Assembly: GCF_963668515.1 (NCBI RefSeq)
Contig: NZ_OY764866.1
Coordinates: 620,001 to 684,000 of the forward strand
DNA from: an uncultured Ilyobacter sp.
Lineage (GTDB): Bacteria > Fusobacteriota > Fusobacteriia > Fusobacteriales > Fusobacteriaceae
DNA length: 64,000 bases
Reading direction: 5' to 3'
Each line of letters starts with the position of its first letter. Position 1 is the stretch's first letter. The position numbers and the translations under genes are program-made. Shown here one piece after another: positions 7,694 to 17,283 of this stretch. Below the pieces are notes generated by a model that made no database searches, was not told the origin of the DNA, and saw only the letters and a program-made list of their open reading frames with translations.

Positions 7694-9844
7694 TTAGAGT
7701 ATATTTTTATACCATATATTCATACTTTCAACATTTCCGAATATGTTGGTGTTGTTGGTTAGTGTTCCTGTGTACTCATAGCCATTTCTTGCAAAGGCTT
7801 TATTCATTCCTTGAGACTTTGCACGGGCGATGGTGTAAAGTATTCTGAAATTTCTTTTCTTTAATTCTACCTCCATTGCTTTTAACAATAAACTTGCAAG
7901 TCCTATCTTTCTATATTCTGTATCGGTGGCAAAATCGGTCATTTCCGAAGTCATATTTTCCCTATCTGTTTCTGAAGATGATAGGGCTACGAGCTTATCA
8001 CCGTCCCAGACACCAAAATAGAAAACGTTTTCTTTCATTGTTTCTGCGATGTAGCTTTCATCGTGTATAGGGAAAGGATAAGTTTCAAAGACTTTTTCAT
8101 ATAGAGATGTCATCTCCTCAATGTCACTTTCGCCACACACACGGATTTTAAATTTATCCGCTAACTTTCTGAGGTTGAATGCATCGGCATTTTTTGAATT
8201 ATAGAGTACATTTTGGATTATCTCCTCATGAGACTCAACTTTTCTGTTTTCGTTTAGATATTTTGACATAAAATATAGGTTTTCACCATTATTAAAGAAA
8301 CCTGGAATGTGTGCTTCTCTTATATAGTCATTTTCTAGAAAATAACCATAAGAAGTTGTAGGAACCTTAGCGATGATTTTGCCATATCTATTTTTGTAGG
8401 CAAGATCATAAAGACTAGTGAATATGTGAGGAATATCGGTAGTGTCTAACTTCATAAGGTATACTCTGTTATTATTTTTTCCGTGATGGACAATTGATTT
8501 TGAAATCTTTTCTATTTTATCCTCATCCTCTGTCTCTTCCCCTTCTCTTCTTTCTATTCTTTGGTTGTTGTCAGGTGTAAGAGAGATATCATCGTTGGTG
8601 TCTGATAAAAGTTTGGTTATTCCCACACTGTTATAATCTACAACCCCGTCAAGATTTAAATGGAGATTACAGTTGTCACAGTCATCATCACAAAGCTGAG
8701 TTTTATAATTATCCGGTTCTCTATAAGTGGTAATGACGCCCTCATAATTACGGAGTATTACTTTGTTTTGGGACCAAGATATAAGGTAACTTGGCATTAC
8801 CGGTATCTTACCACCGCCACCAGGTGCATCTATAACATATCTAGGAATGGCAAAACCACTTGTATGCCCAATTAAACTTTCTATTATTTCTATCCCTTTT
8901 CCCACTGGAGTTCTAAAGTGGCTGAGACCTTCTGAAAGGTCACATTGATAAAGGTAGTATGGACGAATTCTGTTTGAAACAAGGTTATGAACCAGTTTTT
9001 TCATGATCTTAGGGCAGTCATTGACCCTAGCTAATAAGACAGATTGGTTACCTAAAGGTATACCTGCATCAGCTAGTTTGATAACTGATTTTTTAGATTC
9101 TTCTGTAAACTCTTTAGGATGGTTGAAATGAGTATTGATCCATATAGGATGGTGCTTCTTCAATACGTTGATTAAATCATCAGTTATCCTCTGAGGCAGA
9201 ACAACCGGAGTTCTTGTACCGATTCTGATAACTTCTACATGAGGTATCTCTTTTAACTCTGATAAGATCCAGTCTAAATAGTCGTCACTCAATAAAAAAG
9301 GATCTCCCCCTGATAATAATACGTCACGTATCTCACTGTGACTTTTGATATATTCTATACCCTTCATAATGGTATCTTTGTCTGGGATATTGTCCATATC
9401 TCCTACTTTTCTCTTTCTGGTACAGTGTCTGCAATACATGGAGCAGACATTACTTACAAGGAGTAAAACCCTATCTGGATACCTGTGTGTTATACCTGGT
9501 ACCGGACTGTCATGGTCCTCGTGAAGTGGATCACTCATATCGCAATTTGTTAAATTTAATTCTTCAATATCGGGCACAGCCTGTTTATAGACAGGATCAT
9601 TTTTATAGTCGTCAATATCTATAAGTGAAAGATAATATGGTGTTGCCGCAAATGGGAATTGTTCAATGGTTTTTTTCATGGACTTTTTCTCTTTATCGTC
9701 CAACTCGATGTTGAATACAGATTCTAAAGTTTTGATATCCTTAATAGAATGTTTTAACTGCCATTTCCAATCATACCACTGTGAAATACTTGCTTCACCG
9801 TCTAATTTTTTTACTATTTCCTCTTTGTTATTTTTTTTATACAT
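7694..9844 (-). CDS. Fused lysine 2,3-aminomutase and beta-lysine N6-acetyltransferase (AblA-AblB)
   Basis: A 716-residue fusion. The N-terminal part (about 1-420) is a radical-SAM lysine 2,3-aminomutase: the 4Fe-4S motif uses C134, C138 and C141, the glycine-rich PGGGGK segment carries the PLP lysine K346, and a Cys cluster at 385-392 fits the zinc site. After an acidic linker (about 430-450), residues 455-716 match the AblB acetyltransferase, including a GNAT core with [12 protein letters not shown] for acetyl-CoA binding. Together these would turn L-lysine into N6-acetyl-beta-lysine, a known compatible solute. This suggests an osmotic-stress role rather than lysine fermentation. No other lysine-catabolism genes are adjacent. 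Confidence 0.88.
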   Translation of the reverse strand: MYKKNNKEEIVKKLDGEASISQWYDWKWQLKHSIKDIKTLESVFNIELDDKEKKSMKKTIEQFPFAATPYYLSLIDIDDYKNDPVYKQAVPDIEELNLTNCDMSDPLHEDHDSPVPGITHRYPDRVLLLVSNVCSMYCRHCTRKRKVGDMDNIPDKDTIMKGIEYIKSHSEIRDVLLSGGDPFLLSDDYLDWILSELKEIPHVEVIRIGTRTPVVLPQRITDDLINVLKKHHPIWINTHFNHPKEFTEESKKSVIKLADAGIPLGNQSVLLARVNDCPKIMKKLVHNLVSNRIRPYYLYQCDLSEGLSHFRTPVGKGIEIIESLIGHTSGFAIPRYVIDAPGGGGKIPVMPSYLISWSQNKVILRNYEGVITTYREPDNYKTQLCDDDCDNCNLHLNLDGVVDYNSVGITKLLSDTNDDISLTPDNNQRIERREGEETEDEDKIEKISKSIVHHGKNNNRVYLMKLDTTDIPHIFTSLYDLAYKNRYGKIIAKVPTTSYGYFLENDYIREAHIPGFFNNGENLYFMSKYLNENRKVESHEEIIQNVLYNSKNADAFNLRKLADKFKIRVCGESDIEEMTSLYEKVFETYPFPIHDESYIAETMKENVFYFGVWDGDKLVALSSSETDRENMTSEMTDFATDTEYRKIGLASLLLKAMEVELKKRNFRILYTIARAKSQGMNKAFARNGYEYTGTLTNNTNIFGNVESMNIWYKNIL

Positions 9845-9867
9845 AAAAATTTAACACCCCCAGAGTT

Positions 9868-9896
9868 ATTATAACACACAATTCAATTGTAAACAA
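9868..9896 (-). promoter_or_regulatory. Putative promoter of the aminomutase-acetyltransferase gene
   Basis: On the minus strand TTGTTT (9896-9891), a 17-base spacer and a perfect TATAAT (9873-9868). The -10 box is about 24 bases before the start codon, and a GGGGGTG ribosome binding site lies between. Confidence 0.55.
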
Positions 9897-10037
9897 ATAT
9901 TTAAAAAGAATTGTGAATTACTTTTTTCAAATTACAAAAACACACTTTTCTTTTTTGTGCCTTTTTATAATGTAGATTTTGTAAAAAAATAAAAATTTTT
10001 ATTTTTAAAAAAAGATTAATCGTAAAAGGTGGATTTA

Positions 10038-10472
10038 TTTTTTATTGTTGGGAATTTTAGGATTAGATATTGAATTTATCCGAAAACCTATGTTACTTTC
10101 TTTGCTTGCCCAAAGAAAGTAACCAAAGAAAAGGCACCCCTAAAAAATACCTAAAATCACTTCTGAACTAACTTTCTATTGAAATATAGTCGCTAAACCT
10201 CCTTATTTCAATGAAAGTGGATTTCACAAGATGATTTCTTAACGGCATTTTTTAAAGGGGAAAGTAGTCTGAAAATTAAAAGATTTTTATTTTCACTCTG
10301 TGAAACTCCCTCTTTTTCTCTGCGTCCTCTGTGGCCAAAAGATTTTATCCTTATTCGTGTTAATTTCCCTATCTTTTATTAGTGTCCATTCGTGACAAAA
10401 TCTTTTGACTCTGATATCCAGATAAATTCAGTAATTTATTGGGATTTATTTTGAGTAGCAACTAGAATAAAT
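10038..10472 (-). repeat. Dispersed inverted-repeat element, copy A (reverse orientation, shorter variant)
   Basis: Reverse-orientation member of a family also found at 17284-17876, 54029-54629 and 60256-60790. Its right end, read in reverse, gives TTGCTACT then AAATTACTGAATTTATC as in the other copies. It then carries one copy of the shared unit (CAAAAGATTTTGTCACGAAT through TTTTGGCCACAGAGG), where the other members have two. The other end carries ATTGAATTTATC and a hairpin GTTACTTTCTTTG/CAAAGAAAGTAAC. The interior differs from the other copies. Non-coding. The remaining intergenic sequence on both sides (9897-10037, 10473-10727) shows nothing recognisable. Confidence 0.8.
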
Positions 10473-10727
10473 TAAAAAAAATATGAAAATACTAATAATT
10501 TTTTGAAATTTGAAGGGAGAACAGGTTTTTTTATTCAAAATAATGTAAAAATTAGTTGATATTTCCTGGTGAATGAAAAGGGAAACAATTGATAAAATTA
10601 TGGATGTTTTTTTTATAATGCTTGACAAATCGGAGCTAATGAAGTAGTTTATATACAAATTTAAAATTAGTGTTTAAGTTATTTTAATATTATTTAATTC
10701 ATATATTTTGAAGAAGGGGGAGAAAAT

Positions 10728-11981
10728 ATGAGTCAATTTACATCAAAACATTCCCAGGGGAAATATCTGTCAGACGGGGTTTTCGGGGTTGCAAAAGAAG
10801 CAAGAGAAAGAAAGGCTGAGATAGGGAACGATGAGGTCATCGATTCAACCCTTGGGGTCTTTTTCACTGAAAATGAGGAGTTGGGTACTCTGGCAACTTT
10901 CTTTGAAAAATACAATGAACTTGATTCTCTAAAAAAAGCTAAGTATTCAGAAGCTATCATAGGAAACAAGAAATATCTGGATGCCGTTGAAAACTGGGTT
11001 TTAGATGATGTGAAAAGGGACTTTTATGTGAGAAGTGTTGCTACTGCAGGCGGTACAGGAGCCCTTAGCAATACCATGTGGAACCATCTAGATGCAGGGC
11101 AGGCAATTGTTTTTCCAAGTATAGCCTGGGGATCATACAAGGTGATGGCTAAAGAGTATTCGTTAGAAATGCTGGAGTATGAACTTTTTGATGAAAATGA
11201 CACCTTCAATATAAAGTCCTTCTTAGATAATTGCAGGGAAGCTGTGGATAAACACGGGAAAGTGGTGGCGATAATAAACGATCCGTGCCATAACCCCACT
11301 GGATATACAATGAGTGATGTAGAGTGGAAAGAAGTTATAGAGGGTCTCAATAACATATCTGAAAAGGGTCCTGTTATACTTATAAATGATATAGCTTATA
11401 TGGACTTCTCTTTCAAGGGACTAAAAGAGTCTAGACAGTATATGAACACATTTAACAATATATCTGACAATGTAATGGTGATAATAGCCTTCTCAATGTC
11501 TAAAAGTTTTACAAGTTATGGATTCAGAGTGGGAGCGCAGATAGCTCTTGCTAAAAAAGAGGAAACTGTAGAAGAGTTTAAGAAAATAACTGAATTTTCA
11601 TGCAGATCAAGATGGTCTAATATCCCAAATGGCGGAATGGAAATATTTTCTGATATAATGGGTGATGCCGACCTTCTAAAAAAATCAAATGAAGAGAGAG
11701 CTGAATTTGTAGATATGCTAGCCGCAAGAGGAAATATATTTAGGTCTGAAGCCAGAGAATGCGGTCTACCTATATACCCATATAAAGAGGGATTTTTTGT
11801 AACTGTAAGACTCAGCAAAGAGGACACTTTGGATCTTCAAGAGGCTCTTAAAAAGAAAAATATTTTCACGGTAGCTGTAGGGGGAGGGATAAGAATAGCT
11901 CTCTGCGGTCTAACACAGAAAAAAGTGAAGGGACTTGCCTTCACCATAAAAGAAACATTAGATGAATTGAAAAAAGGATAA
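10728..11981 (+). CDS. Class I PLP-dependent aminotransferase (aspartate/aromatic type)
   Basis: A 417-residue fold-type I aminotransferase. Visible signatures are NDPCHNPTGY (184-193), the D221..Y224 pair that contacts PLP, and SMSKSFTSYGFRVG (256-269) with the PLP lysine K259 and a phosphate-binding Arg. The overall pattern resembles aspartate/tyrosine aminotransferases, which move amino groups between amino acids and 2-oxoglutarate; the exact substrate is not readable. The ATG follows a GAAGGGGGAG site. It is a single-gene unit with its own terminator downstream. Length is slightly above the usual 395. Confidence 0.8.
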   Translation: MSQFTSKHSQGKYLSDGVFGVAKEARERKAEIGNDEVIDSTLGVFFTENEELGTLATFFEKYNELDSLKKAKYSEAIIGNKKYLDAVENWVLDDVKRDFYVRSVATAGGTGALSNTMWNHLDAGQAIVFPSIAWGSYKVMAKEYSLEMLEYELFDENDTFNIKSFLDNCREAVDKHGKVVAIINDPCHNPTGYTMSDVEWKEVIEGLNNISEKGPVILINDIAYMDFSFKGLKESRQYMNTFNNISDNVMVIIAFSMSKSFTSYGFRVGAQIALAKKEETVEEFKKITEFSCRSRWSNIPNGGMEIFSDIMGDADLLKKSNEERAEFVDMLAARGNIFRSEARECGLPIYPYKEGFFVTVRLSKEDTLDLQEALKKKNIFTVAVGGGIRIALCGLTQKKVKGLAFTIKETLDELKKG

Positions 11982-11996
11982 TATGTGAATGTATAG

Positions 11997-12028
11997 AGGC
12001 TCTGGGAAATGTTCTCAGAGCCTTTTTT
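11997..12028 (+). terminator. Terminator of the aminotransferase gene
   Basis: AGGCTCTG (11997-12004) pairs with CAGAGCCT (12016-12023), followed by a run of T. Confidence 0.8.
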
Positions 12029-12097
12029 AAAACTTAAAATATTGTTTAAATATCCAATAAAGTTGAGGTGTTTAGCTTTATAAAATCAAAAAAATTC

Positions 12098-12126
12098 TTG
12101 ACAAATAAGTCAATTTGCTGTAAATT
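12098..12126 (+). promoter_or_regulatory. Promoter ahead of the pyruvate carboxylase leader
   Basis: TTGACA (12098-12103), exactly 17 bases, then TAAATT (12121-12126). This would start a leader of about 315 bases before the pyruvate carboxylase start codon. Confidence 0.6.
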
Positions 12127-12141
12127 AATTCTAATAAGCGA

Positions 12142-12172
12142 GCTGGAATTGGTGAAAGCCGGCATTTTTTTT
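12142..12172 (+). promoter_or_regulatory. Leader hairpin with T tract upstream of pyruvate carboxylase
   Basis: GCTGG (12142-12146) pairs with CCGGC (12159-12163), followed by A and eight T. It lies just after the promoter at 12098, so it could act as an early terminator or attenuator. The sequence around it (AGCTGG...GGTGAAAGCCGGC) resembles the start of a T-box Stem I, but no T-box antiterminator motif follows. The rest of the leader (to 12448) shows no recognised structure. Confidence 0.35.
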
Positions 12173-12448
12173 AAGTTTAGTGATTTAAAACAGAATAACT
12201 ATTTTTAGAGAACTTTAAATATATTTATATGAACCTTTTCGTGCTCAGCATGACTGGCAGTAGTATATATGTTTTACAGGGATTTAAAATCATTTGAGCT
12301 TATTTTATTTTTAAGCTGTGATTTTAAGTGCCTGTATTTTTTTTACCGATTCATAGGATTTATGAAGGTAAAGGGCAGTTTCACTGGTAAACTAATAATA
12401 GTTATGGGGAAACAAAAATTTAGATATTTGATATACAGGGGGGATAAT

Positions 12449-15400
12449 ATGTCTAGAAAGTTTAAAAGAGTTTTAGTTGCAAATAGGGGTGAAATTGCAA
12501 TAAGAATAATAAGGGCGTGTAAGGAGCTGGGCATAAGGGCTGTGGCTATATATTCTGAAGAGGACAAAACTTCTCTTTTCAGAATGAAAGCAGATGAGGC
12601 CTATATGATAGGTAAGAACAAGGGTCCTATCGATGCCTATCTTTCCATAGATGAAATAATCAGGCTTGCCAAGAAAAAGGGAGTGGATGCGATACATCCT
12701 GGATACGGCTTTCTTTCTGAAAATCCTGAATTTGCAAGAAAATGTGAGGAGGCTGGGATAGAATTCATAGGTCCTACAGCTGAGATGATGGATAGTCTAG
12801 GGGATAAAATAAAGTCTAAAATAGTGGCATCTAAAGTGGGAGTTCCTACTATTCCAGGAGTGGATAAGCCTATAAAGTCAGAAGAGGATCTACTTTCTTT
12901 TTCAGAAACATGTGGTTATCCTATAATGCTAAAAGCTGCCGCCGGTGGTGGTGGCCGTGGGATGCGTATAGTGAGAAATCATTCTGAGTTAATTGACTCT
13001 TACAGAAGTGCAAAAAATGAAGCCATGAAAGCCTTCGGAATAGATGATATATTTGTGGAAAAGTATGTGGAGGAGCCAAAGCATATAGAGGTTCAGATAT
13101 TAGGAGATAAATTTGGAAATATAGTGCATCTCTATGAAAGAGACTGCTCTGTACAAAGAAGACACCAAAAAGTTGTGGAGATAACGCCAGCACTTACTCT
13201 TTCAGATGAAAAAAGAAAAATCATATGTGAAGATGCAATTAAAATAGCCAAATCCGTTAATTACAGAAATGCAGGTACACTGGAGTTTTTGGTGGACAAA
13301 GATGAAAATCACTACTTCATCGAGATGAATCCTAGAGTGCAGGTAGAGCATACTATCAGTGAGATGGTAACAGGGATAGACATTGTACAGAGTCAGATAT
13401 TGGTGGCCGAGGGTTACAGTCTAGAATCTGAGAAGATAGGAATACCGTCACAGGATAGTATAGAGGCCAAGGGCTACTCTATCCAGTGTAGAATTACTAC
13501 AGAAGACCCAGTAAATAACTTTGCACCGGATACAGGAAAGATAGATGTGTACAGGACAGGTTCCGGTTTTGGAATACGTCTCGACGGAGGAAATGGATAT
13601 TCAGGAGCGGTAATTAGCCCGTATTATGACAGTCTTTTGGTAAAAATAATCTCTCATGGAAGGACTTTTGAGGACGCTAGAAGAAAAGTACTGCGTTCTA
13701 TAAAAGAGACAAAAGTTACTGGAGTAAAAACAAATGTTGCTTTCCTTATAAATGTTCTAAACCATCCTGTATTTGCAAAGGGAGAGTGTAACACGAGTTT
13801 CATTGGAAAACATAGTGAATTATTTGAAAATTCCGTAAAACATGACTTTGAAGGAAATGTGATAAAGTTCATAGCAGAAAAGGTAGTAAATGAAACTCAT
13901 GGTGCAGAAAAAGACTTTGATGTTCCTGTAGTTCCGGGAGCTAAAAAACCTGAAACTCTCTATGGAACTAAGCAGATTCTGGAAGAAAAAGGACCTCAGG
14001 GAGTGGTGGAGTGGATCAAGGCTCAGAATAAACTCCTTCTGACAGATACCACTATGAGAGACGCACATCAGTCTCTAATGGCTACACGTGTGAGAACAAC
14101 AGATATGACAAAAATAGCAAAGGATACTTCTATCCTGGCTAAAGATCTATTTTCATTAGGATGCTGGGGAGGAGCTACATTTGACGTATCCTATAGATTC
14201 CTGAAGGAATCTCCTTGGGAGAGACTGAGAGAGATAAGAAAGAGAGTTCCTAATGTGCTTCTTCAGATGCTCATCAGAGGTTCTAATGCTGTGGGTTATA
14301 AGAATTATCCTGATAATGTAATCAAAGAATTCATAAAGCAGGCTTCTGATAATGGAGTGGATGTTTTTAGAATCTTTGATTCGCTGAATTGGGTAAAGGG
14401 TATGGAGCTTTCTATTCAGGAAGTAATAAAAAACGGAAAAATTGCTGAGGCATGTATATGTTACACAGGAGATATACTTGACAGTAAAAAAAGCAAGTAT
14501 ACACTTCAGTACTATATAGATAAGGCAAAGGAGATAGAAAAAACAGGGGCACACATTTTAGGAATAAAAGATATGTCGGCTCTTTTGAAACCTTATGCAG
14601 CCTTTAAACTTGTAAAGGCTCTGAAAGAAAATATATCTATACCAATACATCTACATACTCATGATACTACAGGAAACGGAGTGGCTACCTGTCTCATGGC
14701 GGCAGAAGCCGGGGTGGATATAGTGGATACAGCCTTTGATGCCATGTCAGGACTTACAAGTCAGCCGTCTCTAAACTCTATAGTTGCAGCCCTTGAGAAT
14801 ACAGAAAGGGATACTGGAATTAATCTTGAAGATGTTCAAAAGATATCTGACTATTGGAATGCAGTAAGGCCTGTTTATGCCAAGTTTGAGTCTGGTCTTA
14901 AGTCTGGTTCTACGGAAATATATAAGTATGAAATACCAGGAGGACAGTATTCAAACTTAAAGCCCCAGATAGAAAGTTTTGGACTCGGGCACAGATTCAA
15001 TGAAATAAAAGAGATGTACGGGAAAGTAAATACTATGCTTGGAGATATTGTAAAGGTAACTCCGTCTTCGAAGATGGTTGGAGACCTTGGTATATTCATG
15101 GTCAAGAATGATCTGACTCCTGAGAATTTCCTGGAAAAAGGTAAGGATATGGCATTCCCAGATTCAGTGGTGGCATATTTTAAAGGAATGATGGGACAGC
15201 CTGATGGAGGGTTCCCTGAAGATATTCAAAAGATTGTTTTGAAGGGTGAAAAAGCTATAACGTGCAGACCTGGAGAGCTTCTTCCACCTGAGGACTTTGA
15301 TGCAATCATGAAAAATCTAAGTGTTAAACACGGAATAAATGCAACCATGGAAGACGCAATAAGTTATGCACTTTACCCTGACGTTTTTGAAGCATATTTA

Positions 15401-15886
15401 GAGTATTTGAAGGAGTATGGAGACTTTAGCTCTATAGGCAGTGACATCTACTTCCACGGACTTGCAGAGGGTGAGACGTGTGAAGTTAAAATTGGAGAGG
15501 GGGAAGCTCTTGTGATAACTCTTCTTCAAATTTCTAAAGTGGATTCAGAAGGATACAGAACTGTAACCTTTGAACTCAATGGAAACAGAACTGAGGTAAG
15601 GGTGAAAGATAAATCTCAGAAGGTGTTCTCAGTAGAAGATTCAGAGGTAAAAATGGCTGACTCTGGAAATGAGAGACATATAGGGTCAAGCATTCCTGGA
15701 ACTGTTACAAAAGTCCTGGTAAAAGAGGGAGAGGAAGTGACAGAAAATCAGGTTGTTGTTATAATAGAGGCTATGAAGATGGAAACAAATATAACTGCAA
15801 AAAGTGCAGGAGTTATAAAAAAAATCTATGCAAAAGAAGGCCAGGGGGTAAAAGCGGGACAATTGCTTATCAAGATGGCCGAATAA
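12449..15886 (+). CDS. pyc: Pyruvate carboxylase (biotin enzyme)
   Basis: A 1145-residue single-chain enzyme that carboxylates pyruvate to oxaloacetate using ATP, bicarbonate and biotin. Domains in order: biotin carboxylase (1 to about 455, with ANRGEIA at the N-terminus, the glycine-rich AAAGGGGRGM ATP loop and the EMNPRVQVEHT motif); carboxyltransferase (about 525-800, starting with LLTDTTMRDAHQS); the allosteric/PC-OADA region; and a biotinyl domain ending the protein with IEAMKMETN, biotin lysine K1110. The ATG at 12449 has a GGGGGG site; an in-frame extension from 12269 lacks one and does not match the family. It would replenish oxaloacetate in an anaerobe. Confidence 0.94.
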   Translation: MSRKFKRVLVANRGEIAIRIIRACKELGIRAVAIYSEEDKTSLFRMKADEAYMIGKNKGPIDAYLSIDEIIRLAKKKGVDAIHPGYGFLSENPEFARKCEEAGIEFIGPTAEMMDSLGDKIKSKIVASKVGVPTIPGVDKPIKSEEDLLSFSETCGYPIMLKAAAGGGGRGMRIVRNHSELIDSYRSAKNEAMKAFGIDDIFVEKYVEEPKHIEVQILGDKFGNIVHLYERDCSVQRRHQKVVEITPALTLSDEKRKIICEDAIKIAKSVNYRNAGTLEFLVDKDENHYFIEMNPRVQVEHTISEMVTGIDIVQSQILVAEGYSLESEKIGIPSQDSIEAKGYSIQCRITTEDPVNNFAPDTGKIDVYRTGSGFGIRLDGGNGYSGAVISPYYDSLLVKIISHGRTFEDARRKVLRSIKETKVTGVKTNVAFLINVLNHPVFAKGECNTSFIGKHSELFENSVKHDFEGNVIKFIAEKVVNETHGAEKDFDVPVVPGAKKPETLYGTKQILEEKGPQGVVEWIKAQNKLLLTDTTMRDAHQSLMATRVRTTDMTKIAKDTSILAKDLFSLGCWGGATFDVSYRFLKESPWERLREIRKRVPNVLLQMLIRGSNAVGYKNYPDNVIKEFIKQASDNGVDVFRIFDSLNWVKGMELSIQEVIKNGKIAEACICYTGDILDSKKSKYTLQYYIDKAKEIEKTGAHILGIKDMSALLKPYAAFKLVKALKENISIPIHLHTHDTTGNGVATCLMAAEAGVDIVDTAFDAMSGLTSQPSLNSIVAALENTERDTGINLEDVQKISDYWNAVRPVYAKFESGLKSGSTEIYKYEIPGGQYSNLKPQIESFGLGHRFNEIKEMYGKVNTMLGDIVKVTPSSKMVGDLGIFMVKNDLTPENFLEKGKDMAFPDSVVAYFKGMMGQPDGGFPEDIQKIVLKGEKAITCRPGELLPPEDFDAIMKNLSVKHGINATMEDAISYALYPDVFEAYLEYLKEYGDFSSIGSDIYFHGLAEGETCEVKIGEGEALVITLLQISKVDSEGYRTVTFELNGNRTEVRVKDKSQKVFSVEDSEVKMADSGNERHIGSSIPGTVTKVLVKEGEEVTENQVVVIIEAMKMETNITAKSAGVIKKIYAKEGQGVKAGQLLIKMAE

Positions 15887-15890
15887 AAGA

Positions 15891-15927
15891 GAGAGGGCCA
15901 AACCGAAAGTTTTGGCTCTTTGTTTTT
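15891..15927 (+). terminator. Terminator of pyruvate carboxylase
   Basis: A GAGGGCCAAAC arm and a GTTTTGGCTCTT arm flank CGAAA, followed by TTTGTTTTTTT. Directly after the stop codon. Confidence 0.75.
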
Positions 15928-16054
15928 TTAATCTTTGTGTTTTGAGAGTTTTTAGTCTCTGTAAAAGTTTGGTTTGTATTTAAGGAATATTTAAAGTATA
16001 ACAAATATATGAAGAGGTGTAAGGTGATCATAGAACAGATTTTAAATATTTACA

Positions 16055-16083
16055 TTGACACACAAAATAAAATGATGTAAGAT
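16055..16083 (+). promoter_or_regulatory. Promoter of the AcuI-like gene
   Basis: TTGACA (16055-16060), 17 bases, TAAGAT (16078-16083), followed 40 bases later by the start codon. Confidence 0.6.
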
Positions 16084-16122
16084 AAAAGTACGGAATCGAA
16101 CTAAAAATGTAGGAGGGTGCAT

Positions 16123-17112
16123 ATGAAATTCAGAGCAGTTAGAATATTTGAGGAAAATGGAGAATTTATAAAGAAAATAGTTGAAAGAAGTATAGAGGAT
16201 CTTCCAGAGGGAGATGTAGTAATCAAGGTGAAATACACCTCACTAAATTATAAAGATGCTCTATCTTGTATAGGTAACAGAGGAGTGACGAGAAATTATC
16301 CACATACTCCGGGAATAGACGCTGCAGGAGTGGTAACAGATTCTAAGACTCCTGATTTCAAAGTTGGTGATGAAGTAATACTTACTGGATTTGACCTTGG
16401 TATGAATACCGACGGAGGTTTTGGAGAATATATAAGAGTTCCTAAGGAATGGGTCATAAAAAGACCTGCAAACCTTTCTTTAAAAGAGGCCATGATCTAC
16501 GGAACGGCAGGATTTACTGCTGGACTTTCAGTTTATGAGCTGATGAAAGATGTGAAACCTGAAGATGGGAAAATCCTTGTAAGCGGAGGAACTGGTGGAG
16601 TGGGAAGTCATGCAGTGAGATTCCTCTCAAAAATGGGATATCATGTAACAGCAGTTATTAATGGCGATCAAGAGAAAAAACTGGCAACGGAGCTTGGGGC
16701 TGAAGAGACTGTAAACAGAGAAGTATTAGATGATAAAAGTGGGAAAGCACTTCTAAAGCAAAGCTGGGCAGGAGTTGTGGACACCGTGGGCGGAAACCCT
16801 CTTTCAACTGCTATAAGATCAGCAAGCTACGGAGGAGTAGTCACTACCTGCGGAAATGTGGCAGGAGGAGAACTGCCAGCTTCAACAGTATATCCCTTTA
16901 TACTCAGGGGAGTAAAGTTAATCGGAATTGATTCTGTGCAGTGCCCTAAAGAAAAAAGGGAAAAAATATGGAATCTTATATCTAAAGAGTGGAAGGGATC
17001 TAATCTTGAGTCGGGAATAAAAGAGGTGGACATAGATGGTATTTTCGATGAAGTGGAAAATATGCTAAATGGTAGACTCATAGGCAGGGTAATAATACAA
17101 CACAGGGGCTAG
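16123..17112 (+). CDS. Medium-chain reductase of the YhdH/AcuI (acrylyl-CoA reductase) family
   Basis: A 329-residue zinc-free medium-chain dehydrogenase/reductase. The N-terminal GroES-like part contains LNYKDALSC and HTPGIDAAG, characteristic of the YhdH/AcuI branch. The NADPH-binding Rossmann fold starts with VSGGTGGVGS at about residue 149. Characterised members reduce acrylyl-CoA to propionyl-CoA with NADPH; other quinone- or enone-reducing roles are possible. The ATG at 16123 is used because AGGAGGG lies at 16111-16117; an in-frame GTG at 16117 overlaps that site. Single-gene unit with its own promoter and terminator. Confidence 0.85.
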   Translation: MKFRAVRIFEENGEFIKKIVERSIEDLPEGDVVIKVKYTSLNYKDALSCIGNRGVTRNYPHTPGIDAAGVVTDSKTPDFKVGDEVILTGFDLGMNTDGGFGEYIRVPKEWVIKRPANLSLKEAMIYGTAGFTAGLSVYELMKDVKPEDGKILVSGGTGGVGSHAVRFLSKMGYHVTAVINGDQEKKLATELGAEETVNREVLDDKSGKALLKQSWAGVVDTVGGNPLSTAIRSASYGGVVTTCGNVAGGELPASTVYPFILRGVKLIGIDSVQCPKEKREKIWNLISKEWKGSNLESGIKEVDIDGIFDEVENMLNGRLIGRVIIQHRG

Positions 17113-17147
17113 AAGACTTAGTTTAAATTGATATTGGTGAAAATGTG

Positions 17148-17170
17148 AGAGGTCTTAGGACCTCTTTTGT
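17148..17170 (+). terminator. Terminator of the AcuI-like gene
   Basis: GAGGTC (17149-17154), loop, GACCTC (17159-17164), then TTTTGTT. Confidence 0.65.
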
Positions 17171-17283
17171 TATTTAAAGGAAATCAAAATTGATTGCGAA
17201 TTATTTTCTTGAGATTAAAATATAATGTTTTTTATAGTGGGTAGTATACTATTAATAGTAGTATTACGATACATAAAATTATA

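Noticed and set aside
10038-10472. CRISPR-like or satellite array, because of repeated units in the four dispersed elements
   Set aside because: Units are about 100 bases, occur once or twice per element, lack spacers, and no cas genes are nearby.
12142-12268. T-box riboswitch before pyruvate carboxylase
   Set aside because: Only a Stem I-like start is visible; the invariant T-box antiterminator motif (TGGNACCGCG type) is not found in the leader.
12269-12448. 60-codon N-terminal extension of pyruvate carboxylase
   Set aside because: Phe/Leu-rich, no ribosome site, and the family starts at the later ATG with a GGGGGG site.
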